Positions 21,270 to 34,264 are shown, numbered from the stretch's first letter. The stretch is 64,000 bases of DNA from Pseudoxanthomonas sp. CF125 (GCF_900104085.1 NZ_FNLD01000001.1:475048-539047), one strand, 5' to 3'. Numbers and translations are program-made. The notes: a model not told the origin generated them from the sequence alone.

Positions 21270-22694
21270 TCAATTGACTTTGTGGATCGACCGCTTGGCC
21301 ACCGACATCGCCGCATCATGCACCGCCTCGGAAAGCGTCGGATGCGCATGGCAGATGCGCGCCAGGTCGTCGGCCGAGCCGCTGAACTCCATCGCCAGTA
21401 CGCCTTCGTGCACCAGTTCGGAAACGCCCACGCCCACCAGATGCATGCCCAGGATGCGATCGGTCTCTTCGTGCGCGATGACCTTGACGAAGCCCACGGG
21501 CTCGCCCATCGCTACGGCGCGACCCAGCGCCGCGAACGGGAAGCTGCCGGTCTTGTACGGAATGCTTTCGGCCTTGAGCTGCTGCTCGGTCTTGCCGACC
21601 CAGGCGATTTCCGGCTCGGTGTAGATCACCCACGGAACCGTGTCGAGATTGACGTGGCCGGGCAGGCCGGCGATCAGTTCGGCCACCGCAATGCCTTCCT
21701 CGAAACCCTTGTGCGCCAGCATCGGGCCGCGCACGCAGTCGCCGACCGCCCACACGCCATCGACGCCGGTGTGGCAGTGCTCGTCCACTTCCACTTGGCC
21801 GCGCTCGTTGAGCTTCACGCCAGTGCCTTCGGCCAGCAGGCCCTTGGAGGCCGCTTTGCGACCGACCGCTACCAGCAAGCGGTCGACGACGAGGGTTTTT
21901 TCGCCTTCGGCATCGCTGTAGGTGACGTGCACTTCTTTCTTTTTCACTTCGGTCTTGCTGACCTTGGCGCCGAGGCGGATGTCCAGGCCCTGCTTCTTGA
22001 ATTCCTTGGCGGCCGTCTTCGAAACCTCGGCGTCGGCGGCCGGCAGGAAGTCCGGCAGCGCTTCCAGGATGGTGACCTCGGCGCCCAGGCGCTTCCACAC
22101 GCTGCCCAGTTCCAGGCCGATCACGCCGGCGCCGATCACCGCCAGGCGCTTGGGAACGCTGGTGAAATCGAGCGCGCCGACGTTGTCGACGATGTATTCG
22201 TTGTCGAATTTGGCGAACGGCAGTTCGATGGAATCGGAACCGGCGGCGATGATGACGTTGATGCCCTTCAGTTCCACTTCGGTGCCGTCGTGCTGCTTCA
22301 CCTTGACGATATTGCCGGGCTGCAGCTGGCCGAAGCCGTAGTAGGGCGTGATCTTGTTGGCCTTGAACAGCAGCGCGATGCCGCCGGTGAACTGCTTCAC
22401 GATCTTGTCCTTGCGGCCGATCATGGTGCCCACGTCGATCTTGGCGTCCTTGGTGGTGATGCCGTGGTCGCCGAACAGGTGTTGCAGGTTCCAGAACTGA
22501 CGCGAGGAATCCAGCAGCGCCTTCGAGGGAATGCATCCGACGCGCAGGCAGGTGCCGCCCAGTGCGGGTTTGCCGTCTTTGCCGATGGCCGCGTCGATGC
22601 AGGCGGTCTTCAAGCCGAGCTGCGCGGCGCGGATGGCGGCGTGGTAGCCGGCGGGGCCGGAGCCGATGACGACTACGTCGAATTGTTCTGCCAT
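21270..22694 (-). CDS. lpd: Dihydrolipoyl dehydrogenase (E3)
   Basis: 474-residue FAD enzyme that reoxidises dihydrolipoyl groups with NAD+. The FAD site is GSGPAGYHAA, the redox disulphide is Cys49/Cys54 (GGTCLRVGCIPSK), the NAD site is VIGAGVIGLELGSVW, and the C-terminal HAHPTLSEA holds the catalytic His-Glu. The start ATG at 22694 is preceded by AAAGGAA. It is the third gene of sucA-sucB-lpd on the minus strand and is therefore most likely the E3 of 2-oxoglutarate dehydrogenase. It is separated from sucB by a 164-bp palindromic repeat, which may tune its expression. Confidence 0.96.
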   Translation of the reverse strand: MAEQFDVVVIGSGPAGYHAAIRAAQLGLKTACIDAAIGKDGKPALGGTCLRVGCIPSKALLDSSRQFWNLQHLFGDHGITTKDAKIDVGTMIGRKDKIVKQFTGGIALLFKANKITPYYGFGQLQPGNIVKVKQHDGTEVELKGINVIIAAGSDSIELPFAKFDNEYIVDNVGALDFTSVPKRLAVIGAGVIGLELGSVWKRLGAEVTILEALPDFLPAADAEVSKTAAKEFKKQGLDIRLGAKVSKTEVKKKEVHVTYSDAEGEKTLVVDRLLVAVGRKAASKGLLAEGTGVKLNERGQVEVDEHCHTGVDGVWAVGDCVRGPMLAHKGFEEGIAVAELIAGLPGHVNLDTVPWVIYTEPEIAWVGKTEQQLKAESIPYKTGSFPFAALGRAVAMGEPVGFVKVIAHEETDRILGMHLVGVGVSELVHEGVLAMEFSGSADDLARICHAHPTLSEAVHDAAMSVAKRSIHKVN

Positions 22695-22715
22695 GTTCTG
22701 AATTCCTTTGCCTTT

Positions 22716-22879
22716 CCCTTCTCCCGTCGGGAGAAGGTGCCTGTAGGGCGGATGAGGGTACGGCGGAGTAGAAATCGTGGCGCTGAGGAGTGCTTTAAAG
22801 AGCCGATTACTATCTTCTGGGTTCATCAGAAGTATTTCGCCGTACCCTCACCCCAACCCCTCTCCCGCAGGAGAGGGGC
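22716..22879. repeat. CCCTTCTCCC-type paired palindromic repeat, copy 2
   Basis: Bounded by CCCTTCTCCCGTCGGGAGAAGG and CCCCTCTCCCGCAGGAGAGGGG hairpins, with inverted GGATGAGGGTACGGCG / CGCCGTACCCTCA inside. It fills the sucB-lpd gap within the operon. The loop contains GCTTTAAAGAGCCGA, nearly identical to part of the loop insert in repeat copy D at about 30652. Confidence 0.78.
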
Positions 22880-22888
22880 TCTAGAGCG

Positions 22889-24118
22889 TCACATCCCGAG
22901 CAGCATGCGGCTGGGGTTTTCCAGCTGGTTCTTGATGTCGACCAGGAACAACACTGCGTCCTTGCCGTCGATGATGCGGTGGTCGTAGGACAGGGCGATG
23001 TACATCATCGGCGCGGCGATGACGACGCCGTTCTCGACGATGGCGCGTTCCTTGATCGCATGCATGCCCAGGATGGCGCTCTGCGGCGGGTTGACGATGG
23101 GCGTGGACATCAGCGAGCCGAAGGTGCCGCCGTTGGTGATGGTGAAGGTGCCGCCCTGCAGGTCTTCCAGCGCCAGCTTGCCATCGCGCGCCTTCTTGGC
23201 GTACTCGCCGATGCCCTTTTCGATATCGGCGAAGCTCTGGCGTTCGACATTGCGCAGCACCGGCGTGACCAGGCCCTTGTCGGTGGAAACGGCAATGGAG
23301 ATGTCGGCGTAGCCGTGATAGATGATGTCGTTGCCGTCCACCGAGGCGTTCACCACCGGGTGGCGCTGCAGCGCGTTGGCGGCGGCCTTGGCGAAGAAGC
23401 TCATGAAGCCGAGCTTGACGCCGTTGGCCTTCTCGAACGATTCGCCCAGCTCCTTGCGCATGGCCATGACCTTGCCCAGGTTCACTTCGTTGAACGAGGT
23501 GAGCATGGCGATGGAGTTCTTGGACTGCATCAGGCGCTCGGCGATGCGGGTGCGAATGCGGGTCATCGGCACGCGTTCTTCCGGGCGGGCGCCGCCGGAA
23601 ACACCGGCGGTCTTGCCGCTGGCGTAGTTGATCAGGTCTTCCTTGGTCACCGCGCCCTTGCGGCCGGTGCCTTCGACGTCAGCGGGATTGATGCCTTCGC
23701 TGACGGCGGTGAAGCGCGCGCCCGGCGGCAGGCCGTCGGTGGAGGCGACCGGCGCCGGCTTGGTGGAAGCGGGCGCAGCGGTCGCGGCCTTGGCGGCTTC
23801 GGCCTTGGGCTGGACTTCCTGCGCGCCTGCGGCTGGAGCGGCCTCGGCCTTCTTCTCGGCGGTCGGGGCCGGAGCAGCCGCGCCTTCCTCGATGATCGCC
23901 AGCAATTGCTGGCTGGTCACCGTGGCGCCTTCGGCGAACTTGATTTCCTTCAGCACGCCATCGACCGGCGAGGGCACTTCCAGCACGACCTTGTCGGTTT
24001 CCAGGTCCACCAGGTTCTCATCGCGCTTGACCGCGTCGCCGGCTTTCTTGTGCCAGGTGGCGATGGTGGCATCGGAAACGGATTCGGGAAGAACCGGGAC
24101 TTTTACTTCGGTGGCCAT
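22889..24118 (-). CDS. sucB: 2-oxoglutarate dehydrogenase E2, dihydrolipoyllysine succinyltransferase
   Basis: 409 residues. The lipoyl domain at 1-77 carries the lipoyl-lysine K43 ([12 protein letters not shown]). An Ala/Pro-rich linker (about 80-125) leads to the peripheral-subunit-binding domain (about 125-165, [21 protein letters not shown]). The catalytic core ends in [14 protein letters not shown] with the active-site His and Asp. It transfers succinyl groups to CoA and forms the core of the complex. Order sucA-sucB-lpd, all minus; 41 bases from the sucA stop. Confidence 0.97.
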   Translation of the reverse strand: MATEVKVPVLPESVSDATIATWHKKAGDAVKRDENLVDLETDKVVLEVPSPVDGVLKEIKFAEGATVTSQQLLAIIEEGAAAPAPTAEKKAEAAPAAGAQEVQPKAEAAKAATAAPASTKPAPVASTDGLPPGARFTAVSEGINPADVEGTGRKGAVTKEDLINYASGKTAGVSGGARPEERVPMTRIRTRIAERLMQSKNSIAMLTSFNEVNLGKVMAMRKELGESFEKANGVKLGFMSFFAKAAANALQRHPVVNASVDGNDIIYHGYADISIAVSTDKGLVTPVLRNVERQSFADIEKGIGEYAKKARDGKLALEDLQGGTFTITNGGTFGSLMSTPIVNPPQSAILGMHAIKERAIVENGVVIAAPMMYIALSYDHRIIDGKDAVLFLVDIKNQLENPSRMLLGM

Positions 24119-24159
24119 GTTGGAAAGGCTTCCTGTTTGGATGGTTTATTCGAATGGAA

Positions 24160-27000
24160 TTATTCGGCGACGATGACATTGCCGAACTTGTTGACCAGCG
24201 CGTCGGCGACCAGCTTCAGCTGCTCTTCCACGTGCTGGGCGAAATGGCCGGCGGCCGGCGAGGGCGAGCGTGGACGGCCAGCGTAATACAGCTCCTGCTT
24301 GTCGCTGGTGCAGGCCTTCAGATGGTGGCGGATCTGGTACCACGCGCCCTGGTTCTGCGGTTCTTCCTGGCACCACACCACTTCCTTGGCGGCGGTGTAG
24401 CGCTTGAGCTCGGCGGCCAGCAGTTCGCGCGGGAACGGATACAGCTGTTCGATGCGCACGATCGCCACGTTGTCCTGGCCGCGCTTCTGCTGGTCTTCCA
24501 GCAGGTCGTAATAGACCTTGCCCGAGCACAGCACCACTCGCTTGACCTTCTTCGGGTCGGCGCTGGCGTCCGGAATCAGGTGCTGGAACTCGCCATTGGC
24601 CAGCTCGTCCAGCGACGACACCGCCAGCTTGTGGCGCAGCAACGACTTGGGCGTCATTACGATCAGCGGCTTGCGCGTGGTCATGCGCAGCTGGCGGCGG
24701 ATCATGTGGAAGCACTGCGCCGGCGTGGTGGGCACGCAGACCAGCATGTTCTCCAGCGCGCACAGCTGCAGGAAGCGTTCCAGGCGCGCGGAACTGTGCT
24801 CCGGGCCCTGGCCTTCGTAGCCGTGCGGCAGCAGCAGGGTCAGGCCGCTGATACGGCTCCACTTGGCTTCGCCGGCAGCGATGAACTGGTCGATCACCAC
24901 CTGCGCGCCATTGGCGAAGTCGCCGAACTGGCCTTCCCAGATGTCCAGCGTATTGGGATCGGTGGTGGAGTAGCCGTATTCGAATGCCATCACCGCTTCC
25001 TCGCTGAGCAGCGAGTCGATGATGGTGGCGTCTTCCGGGTTATCGACCAGTTGGCGCAGCGGCAGGTAATAGCTGTCGGTCTTCTGGTCGTGCAGGATGG
25101 CGTGGCGGTGGAAGAAAGTACCGCGGCCCGCGTCCTGGCCGACCAGGCGCAGGCGATGGCCTTCGGACAGCAGGGTGGCGTAGGCCAGGTTCTCGGCGAA
25201 ACCCCAGTCGCCGGGCAGTTCGCCCTTGCTCATCTTCACGCGGTCTTCGTAGATCTTGGCCACGCGCGGGTGCAGGGTGACGCCTGCGGGAATGGTGTTG
25301 ACGATCTTGGCCAGCTGGTCCAGCGTCTTGCGCTTGACCTTGGTATCGACCGGGTCGGTGACCTTGCCGGACAGGTACTTGGACCAGTCGATGGCCAGTT
25401 CGTCGGGCTTGGGCTTGGCCAGCTCGGTGGTGACTTCGCCCGAATCGAGCTTGTTGCGGTAGCTGTCGACCAGCGCCTGCGCCTCGCCCGGGCGGATCAC
25501 GCCTTTTTCTTCCAACTGCGCGGCATAGAGCTCGCGTGTGGTCTTGTGGGCGCGGATCACCTGGTACATCAACGGCTGGGTCGCCGCCGGCTCGTCGGCT
25601 TCGTTGTGGCCCCAGCGGCGATAGCAGACCAGATCGATCACCACGTCCTTCTTGAAGGCCTGGCGGAATTCGTAGGCCAGGTTGGCGCAGAACACCACCG
25701 CTTCCGGATCGTCGCCGTTCACGTGGAGTACCGGTGCGCCGACCATCTTGGCCACGTCGGTGCAGTACAAAGTGGAACGGGCATCGTCGCGCGCGCTGGT
25801 GGTGAAGCCGATCTGGTTGTTGATGACGATGTGCAGAGTGCCACCGACCGCGAAACCGCGTGCCTGCGACATCTGGAACAGTTCCATCACCACGCCCTGG
25901 CCGGCGAAAGCGGCGTCGCCATGGATGATCACCGGTAGTACGGCCTTGCGCTCGTTGTCGCCGCGGCGTTCCTGGCGCGAACGCACGCTGCCGGCGACCA
26001 CGGGGTCGACGATTTCCAGGTGGGAAGGATTGAAGGCCAGCGCCAGGTGCACCGGGTTGCCTGGGGTGGCGATGTCGGCGCTGAAACCCATGTGGTATTT
26101 CACGTCGCCGGTATGGGCGCGGTCGTCTTCGGCATGCTCGAACTTGCCTTCGAACTCGTCGAACAGCTTGCGCGGGGACTTGCCCAGCGTATTGACCAGC
26201 ACGTTGAGGCGGCCGCGGTGGGCCATGCCCAGCACGATGTCCTTGACTCCGTCGGTACCGGCGCGGCGGATGGTCAGGTCGAGCAGGGGGATCAGCGCAT
26301 CGCCGCCTTCCAGCGAGAAGCGCTTTTGGCCCACGTACTTGGTGTGCAGGTAGCGTTCCAGGCCTTCGGCCGCAGTGACGCGTTCCAGGGTCCTGCGCTG
26401 GGCATCGGCGTCCAGCCCGTAATTGCCGCCGGCCGCTTCAAGGCGCTGGTACAGCCACTGGCGCTGCTCGACGTCGGTGATGTACATGAACTCGGTGCCG
26501 ATGGAACCGGCGTAGGTGGCCTTGAGCCGCGCCAGCAGGTCGCGCAGCTTCATGCGCGGCTGGCCGGCCACGCCGCCGGTGCTGAATTCGGCATCCAGGT
26601 CGCGGTCGGACAGGTTATGGAACGCAAGCTCCAGGTCCGGGGAGTCCTGGCGCGGGGTCAGTCCCAGCGGATCCAGGTTGGCGGCCAGATGGCCGCGCGA
26701 GCGGTAAGAGGTGATCAGGCGGCCGACGTTGCGCTCGCGCTCGTCGCCGGCGGCTGGAGCAGGAGCGCTGGCATAGCCGTTGTTGGCGGCATGGCGCGCG
26801 GCCTCGGTGATCTGGGCGATGACCGCCGAGTGAGGGATGTCGCCAGCTTCGCGGCCCTTGAAGCCGTCGAAATAGGCCTTCCATTTGGGGCCGACGCTAT
26901 CGGGAGAGACCAGGTATTGCTCGTACAGGTCTTCGATGAAGGAGGCGTTGCCGCCGCCGAGTTGCGAGGATTGCGCAAACTGCTTCAGGAGGTTGTCCAC
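24160..27000 (-). CDS. sucA: 2-oxoglutarate dehydrogenase E1 (thiamine-dependent)
   Basis: 946-residue E1o that decarboxylates 2-oxoglutarate and succinylates the E2 lipoyl group in the TCA cycle. The N-terminal E2-binding helix (SFIEDLYEQYLVSPDSVGPKWKAYF) is present. The ThDP region includes GMAHRGRLNVLVN, the GDAAFAGQGVVMELFQMS segment and NQIGFTTSARDDARST. C-terminal LLPHGYEGQGPEHSSAR is characteristic. Length is close to E. coli SucA (933). It heads the operon; a perfect TATAAT lies about 100 bases upstream. Confidence 0.97.
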   Translation of the reverse strand: MDNLLKQFAQSSQLGGGNASFIEDLYEQYLVSPDSVGPKWKAYFDGFKGREAGDIPHSAVIAQITEAARHAANNGYASAPAPAAGDERERNVGRLITSYRSRGHLAANLDPLGLTPRQDSPDLELAFHNLSDRDLDAEFSTGGVAGQPRMKLRDLLARLKATYAGSIGTEFMYITDVEQRQWLYQRLEAAGGNYGLDADAQRRTLERVTAAEGLERYLHTKYVGQKRFSLEGGDALIPLLDLTIRRAGTDGVKDIVLGMAHRGRLNVLVNTLGKSPRKLFDEFEGKFEHAEDDRAHTGDVKYHMGFSADIATPGNPVHLALAFNPSHLEIVDPVVAGSVRSRQERRGDNERKAVLPVIIHGDAAFAGQGVVMELFQMSQARGFAVGGTLHIVINNQIGFTTSARDDARSTLYCTDVAKMVGAPVLHVNGDDPEAVVFCANLAYEFRQAFKKDVVIDLVCYRRWGHNEADEPAATQPLMYQVIRAHKTTRELYAAQLEEKGVIRPGEAQALVDSYRNKLDSGEVTTELAKPKPDELAIDWSKYLSGKVTDPVDTKVKRKTLDQLAKIVNTIPAGVTLHPRVAKIYEDRVKMSKGELPGDWGFAENLAYATLLSEGHRLRLVGQDAGRGTFFHRHAILHDQKTDSYYLPLRQLVDNPEDATIIDSLLSEEAVMAFEYGYSTTDPNTLDIWEGQFGDFANGAQVVIDQFIAAGEAKWSRISGLTLLLPHGYEGQGPEHSSARLERFLQLCALENMLVCVPTTPAQCFHMIRRQLRMTTRKPLIVMTPKSLLRHKLAVSSLDELANGEFQHLIPDASADPKKVKRVVLCSGKVYYDLLEDQQKRGQDNVAIVRIEQLYPFPRELLAAELKRYTAAKEVVWCQEEPQNQGAWYQIRHHLKACTSDKQELYYAGRPRSPSPAAGHFAQHVEEQLKLVADALVNKFGNVIVAE

Positions 27001-27098
27001 GATGGCGTAGGTTGGCTTTGTCGGAGGGCCGATGTCTGGCTTGGGGGGTTCCGGCGGGTATGGGTGGGGCCCCGCTCGGGCGAGATGAATACGCGGAA

Positions 27099-27104
27099 AT
27101 TATA
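27099..27104 (-). promoter_or_regulatory. Candidate -10 element of the sucAB-lpd promoter
   Basis: The minus strand reads TATAAT here, about 100 bases upstream of sucA. The region 16-18 bases further upstream shows no clear -35 hexamer. The rest of 27001-27222 contains no gene. Confidence 0.5.
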
Positions 27105-27222
27105 CGCGCATGGTGAATGGGGCGGGCACCCGCATTGGACTAATGGCGAAGGAAAACCGCCCAACCGGCGGGCATGGCTGTCACGGAACTGTCGTGCACG
27201 CCGCCTTCACCGGAGCTGCCGC

Positions 27223-28131
27223 TCAGATCCCCAATGCCCGGTACTCGGTGCAGGGACGTGAACGCTCCCAGAACCGGCCGAACTCCTCGCACAATTGCCG
27301 GGCACGGCCTGCGCCGTCCAGATCGGCCTCGCCATCGAAGCGGTGGCCCAGGGTGCGGAAGTAGTAGCCGCTCACATCGTTGCTGACGAAAGCCGACGCG
27401 TAGGCCTTGTCGACGGGTTCACGGACTTCGCGGAACGCGAACACGCTGGGCAGACGCTGGGCCAGGGTAAGCAGGGGCGCGAGGGTGCGCTGCGGAGTAG
27501 CGGCATCCTGCAGCAGGATCTGTATTTCGCCGCCACGGGTACCGGTGGCGAAACGGCGCAGCGCGTCCAGCGCCAGCGGATTGTCCAGCAAGCCCGGGTC
27601 CAACTCCCTACTGTAGATGCGCAGGCAGCGGCGGGTCTGCGCGGTCACGGCGATCAGCGCGGCGATGGCGCCGGCGGCATTCTCCACAGGAGTGGGACCA
27701 TGCAGGACCCTGCGCATGGCCTGGTGTTCGATGCCCGCCTCCCAGAAACGTTCGCCGTAGGGAACGAATCCCTGGCGCGCATAGAAGGCTTCGGCCGACA
27801 CCTGCGCATTCAACGACACCACCGGCCAGCCCTGTTTGCGGGCTTCGGCCAGCAATGCGGCCAGCATCGCATCGCCTACGCCCTGGCCGCGCCAGTCGGC
27901 CAGCACCGCCATGCGGCCGATCTTGCGCTCCGGCGTCAGCCGTCCCGTGCCGATGGGTTTGCCGTCGCGGTCGCGGGCGATGACGTGCCGGCAGAGCGGA
28001 TCCAGCGCGTCCCATTCCTCCTCGATCGGCACCCGTTGCTCAAGCACGAACACCGTTTCGCGCACCGCGCGCAGTTCGGCCAGTCCGGTCGCGTAATCGA
28101 TGGGTTCCACATGGAAGGCGCGCGCGTCCAT
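27223..28131 (-). CDS. GNAT N-acetyltransferase with an extra C-terminal domain
   Basis: 302 residues. The first half (about 1-145) is a GNAT fold: RAVRETVFVLEQRVP, the acetyl-CoA loop VLADWRGQGVGDAML (motif A) and AFYARQGFVPYGERF (motif B). The second half (about 155-302) is not a GNAT domain; it contains CLRIYSRELDPGLLDN and GYYFRTLGHRFDGEAD, resembling a domain often fused to such acetyltransferases in xanthomonads, function unknown to me. The start codon overlaps the roxA stop by one base (TGATG), implying translational coupling as the last gene of the VOC-bla-roxA operon. The acceptor substrate cannot be read from sequence. Confidence 0.8.
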   Translation of the reverse strand: MDARAFHVEPIDYATGLAELRAVRETVFVLEQRVPIEEEWDALDPLCRHVIARDRDGKPIGTGRLTPERKIGRMAVLADWRGQGVGDAMLAALLAEARKQGWPVVSLNAQVSAEAFYARQGFVPYGERFWEAGIEHQAMRRVLHGPTPVENAAGAIAALIAVTAQTRRCLRIYSRELDPGLLDNPLALDALRRFATGTRGGEIQILLQDAATPQRTLAPLLTLAQRLPSVFAFREVREPVDKAYASAFVSNDVSGYYFRTLGHRFDGEADLDGAGRARQLCEEFGRFWERSRPCTEYRALGI

Positions 28132-29306
28132 CAGTCGTCCTCATCCACCAGCAGTTGATAGTGACCCTGGGAATGGAGATCCATGGCCACGTCGCGGCCG
28201 CTTTCGGAAAGCCCGGCATAGGCGTCGCCGTCGAGCGTCTCGGCAGCGGCCAGGCGCTGCGCGTCCTTCACCGGCAGACTGAACTCCAGGCCGCTGCAGA
28301 ACAACGTGGCCTGGCGGCCGCTGCGGCGCCAGGCCAGGCGCGAGAAGGGATGGCGCTGCAGGACCGCGCCCTGTTGCAGATCCCATTCGATCTCGATGCG
28401 CGAGCGCTGATCGCCGCCGGCCACCACTTCGCCGCCAGCGCGATAGGTGGTGATGAAGCGCCCGAACCAGTCGCCCAGCTTGTCCGGATCGTTGAGCCGC
28501 AACGCGTTCAACGCCTCCACCGCGCGGACCATCGCCGCGGCGTCGATCTCGTTGGGATCCTTGGGCGGGACCAGGTCGGGGTCGTGGTAGCGCAGCGACT
28601 CGTCCGCCTCGGCGATCAGGTTGTCCAGGTAGTCGCTGACCAGTTCGGCCGACGACGGCGCGCGCATGCCGATGGAGAAGGTCAGGCACGGATTCACCGC
28701 AACGCCGTGGTGCGGCACGCCCGGCGGCAGGTACAGCATGTCGCCCGGTTCCAGCACCCAGTCGTGGGTCGCGGTGAATTCGCGCAGCAGTTTCAACTCA
28801 ACGTCGTCGCGGAAACGGGTGGGTGGATTCTTGCCGGCATCGATCTGCCAGCGGCGCTGGCCCTGGCCCTGCAGCAGGAATACGTCGTACTGGTCCACAT
28901 GCGCGCCCACCGAACCGCCCGTCGCGGCGAAGCTGACCATCACGTCATCGATGCGCCAGCGCGGCAGGAAATCGAAGTGCTGCAGCAACCGGCGCACGTC
29001 CACGTCCCATTTGTCCACGTCCTGCACCAGCAGGGTCCAGTCGTGGTCGGGCATGCCGGGGAATTCTTCCTCGCTGAAAGGACCGGTGCGCAGCGTCCAG
29101 GCATCGGCCGCACGGTCGTGGGCGACGATGCGCGACAAGGCCAGTTCTTCGCAGGCCAGGCCGGCCAGGTCCTCCGGTTCGATGGGCGACACGAAATCCG
29201 GAAAAGCGGCGCGGATCAGCAGCGGCTTCTTTTGCCAGTATTCCTGCAGGAACTTCGCCGCGGGCATGCCCAGGAAATGTTTGGCGGTGGCGTTGACTTC
29301 GATCAT
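28131..29306 (-). CDS. roxA: Ribosomal protein uL16 3-arginine hydroxylase, RoxA/YcfD-like JmjC oxygenase
   Basis: 391-residue Fe(II)/2-oxoglutarate oxygenase with a cupin-like double-stranded beta-helix. Metal ligands are His136 and Asp138 ([13 protein letters not shown]) and His199 ([13 protein letters not shown]). E. coli YcfD (373 residues) hydroxylates an arginine of ribosomal protein uL16; the N-terminal [21 protein letters not shown] is typical of that group. The ATG at 29306 overlaps the beta-lactamase stop by 4 bases (ATGA). An upstream extension of the frame is coding sequence of the neighbour in another frame. Confidence 0.92.
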   Translation of the reverse strand: MIEVNATAKHFLGMPAAKFLQEYWQKKPLLIRAAFPDFVSPIEPEDLAGLACEELALSRIVAHDRAADAWTLRTGPFSEEEFPGMPDHDWTLLVQDVDKWDVDVRRLLQHFDFLPRWRIDDVMVSFAATGGSVGAHVDQYDVFLLQGQGQRRWQIDAGKNPPTRFRDDVELKLLREFTATHDWVLEPGDMLYLPPGVPHHGVAVNPCLTFSIGMRAPSSAELVSDYLDNLIAEADESLRYHDPDLVPPKDPNEIDAAAMVRAVEALNALRLNDPDKLGDWFGRFITTYRAGGEVVAGGDQRSRIEIEWDLQQGAVLQRHPFSRLAWRRSGRQATLFCSGLEFSLPVKDAQRLAAAETLDGDAYAGLSESGRDVAMDLHSQGHYQLLVDEDD

Positions 29307-30235
29307 GGCGCGCTCTTGTCGGCGGGGGCGGCGGCTTCGTCGGCCAGACGTTTGTCCAGCCGTATTGTGGCTTTCTGCGCGTAAGCGCGGCAGGCGCCGG
29401 TGTCGACCAGCGGTTGGTTGGCGCCGGGACCGATACGCGACCACAAACCGCTGGCCGAGGGATGCGGCGTGATCAGGATATCGCAGGGCAGCGCGCCCAC
29501 GCGCGCCAGCGTTTCGCGGAACGCCGCAAGATAGCCGGGATGCGCGGCGTCGTCGCTGAAACGATAGGTGTCGTCGGACATGGCGGTCAGGCTGTCCGCA
29601 TAAACGATCTGCCGGCAGTCATCGCCCTCGCACGAACGCCAAGTCCAGCTGGTGCCACCCGCCGTATGGCCGGGCGTGGCGATGGCCTGCAGCGCCAGCG
29701 GACCGACTGTGACCACTTCGTCATCGGCGATGGACTCCACGTTGGCGACCGCGGGGAAGGGCTTGAGCTCCAGCAGCTGCGGGTCGCTGCGGTCGCTGGC
29801 GCCGCGTTTCAGCGTCTCCACGGCAGGCGCGCGCGCAAGCACCGGGGCGCCGGTAGCGCGTTGCAGTTCGGCCAGTCCGCCGGCATGGTCGGAGTGCTCG
29901 TGCGTGGACAGAATGGCGCGCACGTCTTCCGGCCTGAAGCCAAGGGAACGGATGTTCGCCAGGATCTGCGCCGCGGCCTGCGAGGTGGCGCCGTCGATCA
30001 GAATGTGGCCCTGCGGCGAAGTCACCAGCAAGGCGCCGATCCCGCAGGTGCCGACATACCAGGTGTTGCCGTAGACGCGCAGCGGGGCGGACGGATCGTT
30101 CCAGTCCGCGTCGTCGGCACACACTTTGGTGGAAGCGGGGGGCGCTGCGAGCTTGTCCGAGGCGGTGGCCTGCTGGGCAAGCAGCAAAAGAGCGGGTGCG
30201 AACGCGTAGCGGAGCAGGGTGTTGCGCAGGGTCAT
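29303..30235 (-). CDS. Subclass B3 metallo-beta-lactamase
   Basis: 310-residue periplasmic zinc hydrolase. A signal peptide covers about residues 1-26 ([20 protein letters not shown]). The Zn1 ligands are His112 and His114 of H-E-H-S-D116-H117 plus His190 ([13 protein letters not shown]); the Zn2 ligands are Asp116, His117 and His258 (ITPHPSAS). His in place of the subclass B1 Cys, and [11 protein letters not shown], place it in B3 (the L1/LMB/POM type). All ligands are present, so activity against beta-lactams including carbapenems is likely but not shown. The ATG at 30235 overlaps the upstream VOC stop by 4 bases, and its own stop overlaps roxA by 4 bases. No regulator of the AmpR type is adjacent. 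Confidence 0.93.
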   Translation of the reverse strand: MTLRNTLLRYAFAPALLLLAQQATASDKLAAPPASTKVCADDADWNDPSAPLRVYGNTWYVGTCGIGALLVTSPQGHILIDGATSQAAAQILANIRSLGFRPEDVRAILSTHEHSDHAGGLAELQRATGAPVLARAPAVETLKRGASDRSDPQLLELKPFPAVANVESIADDEVVTVGPLALQAIATPGHTAGGTSWTWRSCEGDDCRQIVYADSLTAMSDDTYRFSDDAAHPGYLAAFRETLARVGALPCDILITPHPSASGLWSRIGPGANQPLVDTGACRAYAQKATIRLDKRLADEAAAPADKSAP

Positions 30236-30630
30236 GTGGCAATCTCGTCGTAGCCGAGGCCCACGAACTGCAACAGGCACCAGCCATGGCCGAAAGGATC
30301 GGCCAGGCGCACGATGCGGCCCCAGTTCGCTGCGCGGATGCCGTTTTCCTGCGACATGCCGGCCTTGAGGGCGCGGTCCAGGGCAGGTTCCAGGTGGTCA
30401 ACCACCACGTCCAGGTGCACGGGCGTCCAATGGCGGGCGTAGTCGCGTGGTCGGTTATTCGCGCCGAAGGTTCCGGCGGCATTCTGCAGTAGGTAGATCG
30501 GCGCCTGCGCGCCCAGCAGTTCGACGCCCGAGTCGCCGAAACGGCGACCGGGCTTCAAGCCGAAGGCGCGGCCGTAGAGCGCTTCGGCTTTCGCCACGTC
30601 GGGTACGTCGATGTTGATCAGCAGCTTCAT
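30232..30630 (-). CDS. VOC (glyoxalase/bleomycin resistance) superfamily protein
   Basis: 132 residues with a paired beta-alpha-beta-beta-beta fold. Recognisable stretches are [26 protein letters not shown] at the N-terminus and [22 protein letters not shown] leading to [13 protein letters not shown] at the C-terminus, typical of VOC metalloproteins. The first promoter-proximal gene of the four-gene operon; its stop overlaps the beta-lactamase start. Substrate is unknown: glyoxalase, dioxygenase and drug-binding roles all occur in the family. The start lies 8 bases from palindromic repeat copy D. Confidence 0.85.
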   Translation of the reverse strand: MKLLINIDVPDVAKAEALYGRAFGLKPGRRFGDSGVELLGAQAPIYLLQNAAGTFGANNRPRDYARHWTPVHLDVVVDHLEPALDRALKAGMSQENGIRAANWGRIVRLADPFGHGWCLLQFVGLGYDEIAT

Positions 30631-30638
30631 CTTTTGCT

Positions 30639-30769
30639 CGTCATCCCAGCGGCTTTAAACAGCCGAATGGCTGGTCAAGCTGGGATCCATTTTGACTTTC
30701 GCGTTTCAGCAGGAATGTACCGATGTCCAGCCAAGATCAAGATGGATCCCAGCTTTTGCTGGGATGACG
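30639..30769. repeat. CGTCATYCC palindrome pair with loop insert, copy D
   Basis: The left arm CGTCATCCCAGC is split from its partner AGCTGGGATCC by a 27-base insert that includes AACAGCCGAATGGCTGGTCA (30658-30677). The right arm (GATCCCAGCTTTTGCTGGGATGACG, ending at 30769) is uninterrupted. It lies between the VOC operon and the purB end, upstream of the former, downstream of the latter. Confidence 0.85.
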
Positions 30770-30773
30770 TCGT

Positions 30774-33761
<2,988 letters not shown>

Positions 33762-33765
<4 letters not shown>

Positions 33766-34208
33766 CGCGCGCCGCCTGCGGGTGGTTTGCGCGATGGCCA
33801 TTCCCCGGGCAGTTTGGCGCCGGACAGCACGCCAAGCGCTCTTTCGCACATGCCAAGCTTCTCTTCGCGCGTGCCGGTGTCCAGGTTGGACAGGCGCGAT
33901 GCGACGACGTCTTCGCGGTAACGCTTCGGCGTCTGGTCGGGGGCGAGTTCGGCCAGCGTCAGCAGCCGTCCGCGTTCGATCTGGTCTTGATGGCTGTTGA
34001 TGAAGCGAAAGTAGAGCGGCGCCGCCTTCTGCAGATAGCCGGGATCGAGGCTGGAGCATTTCTCGATCAGGATAGGGAAGGAGAATGTCGCAACGTAGGC
34101 GATGTGGTCCTGGTAGGCGAGATTGAGCTGGGGATCGTCCGCAGCGCGGGCCTGTCCGGCCGAGAGGGCAAGCGCGATCGCGAGTACGGTCATTGAGGCG
34201 GGCTTCAT
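33762..34208 (-). CDS. Small secreted protein of unknown function
   Basis: 148 residues with a clear signal peptide (MKPASMTVLAIALALSAGQARAAD, cleavage after ARA). The mature part is mainly helical and has two cysteines (EKCSSLD and LGMCERA) that may pair, and ends in a Pro/Gly/Arg tail (PSRKPPAGGAR). I do not recognise the family. The ATG at 34208 is preceded by GGGGAA. It follows the DUF2884 lipoprotein gene on the same strand (56 bases) and converges on fumC, sharing 4 bases of overlapping stop codons. Confidence 0.75.
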
Positions 34209-34264
34209 CGCGTTCCCCTGTAATCGATAGCGGGCGTTCCGGTCCGCCGGCGGTAGGCCGGAAT

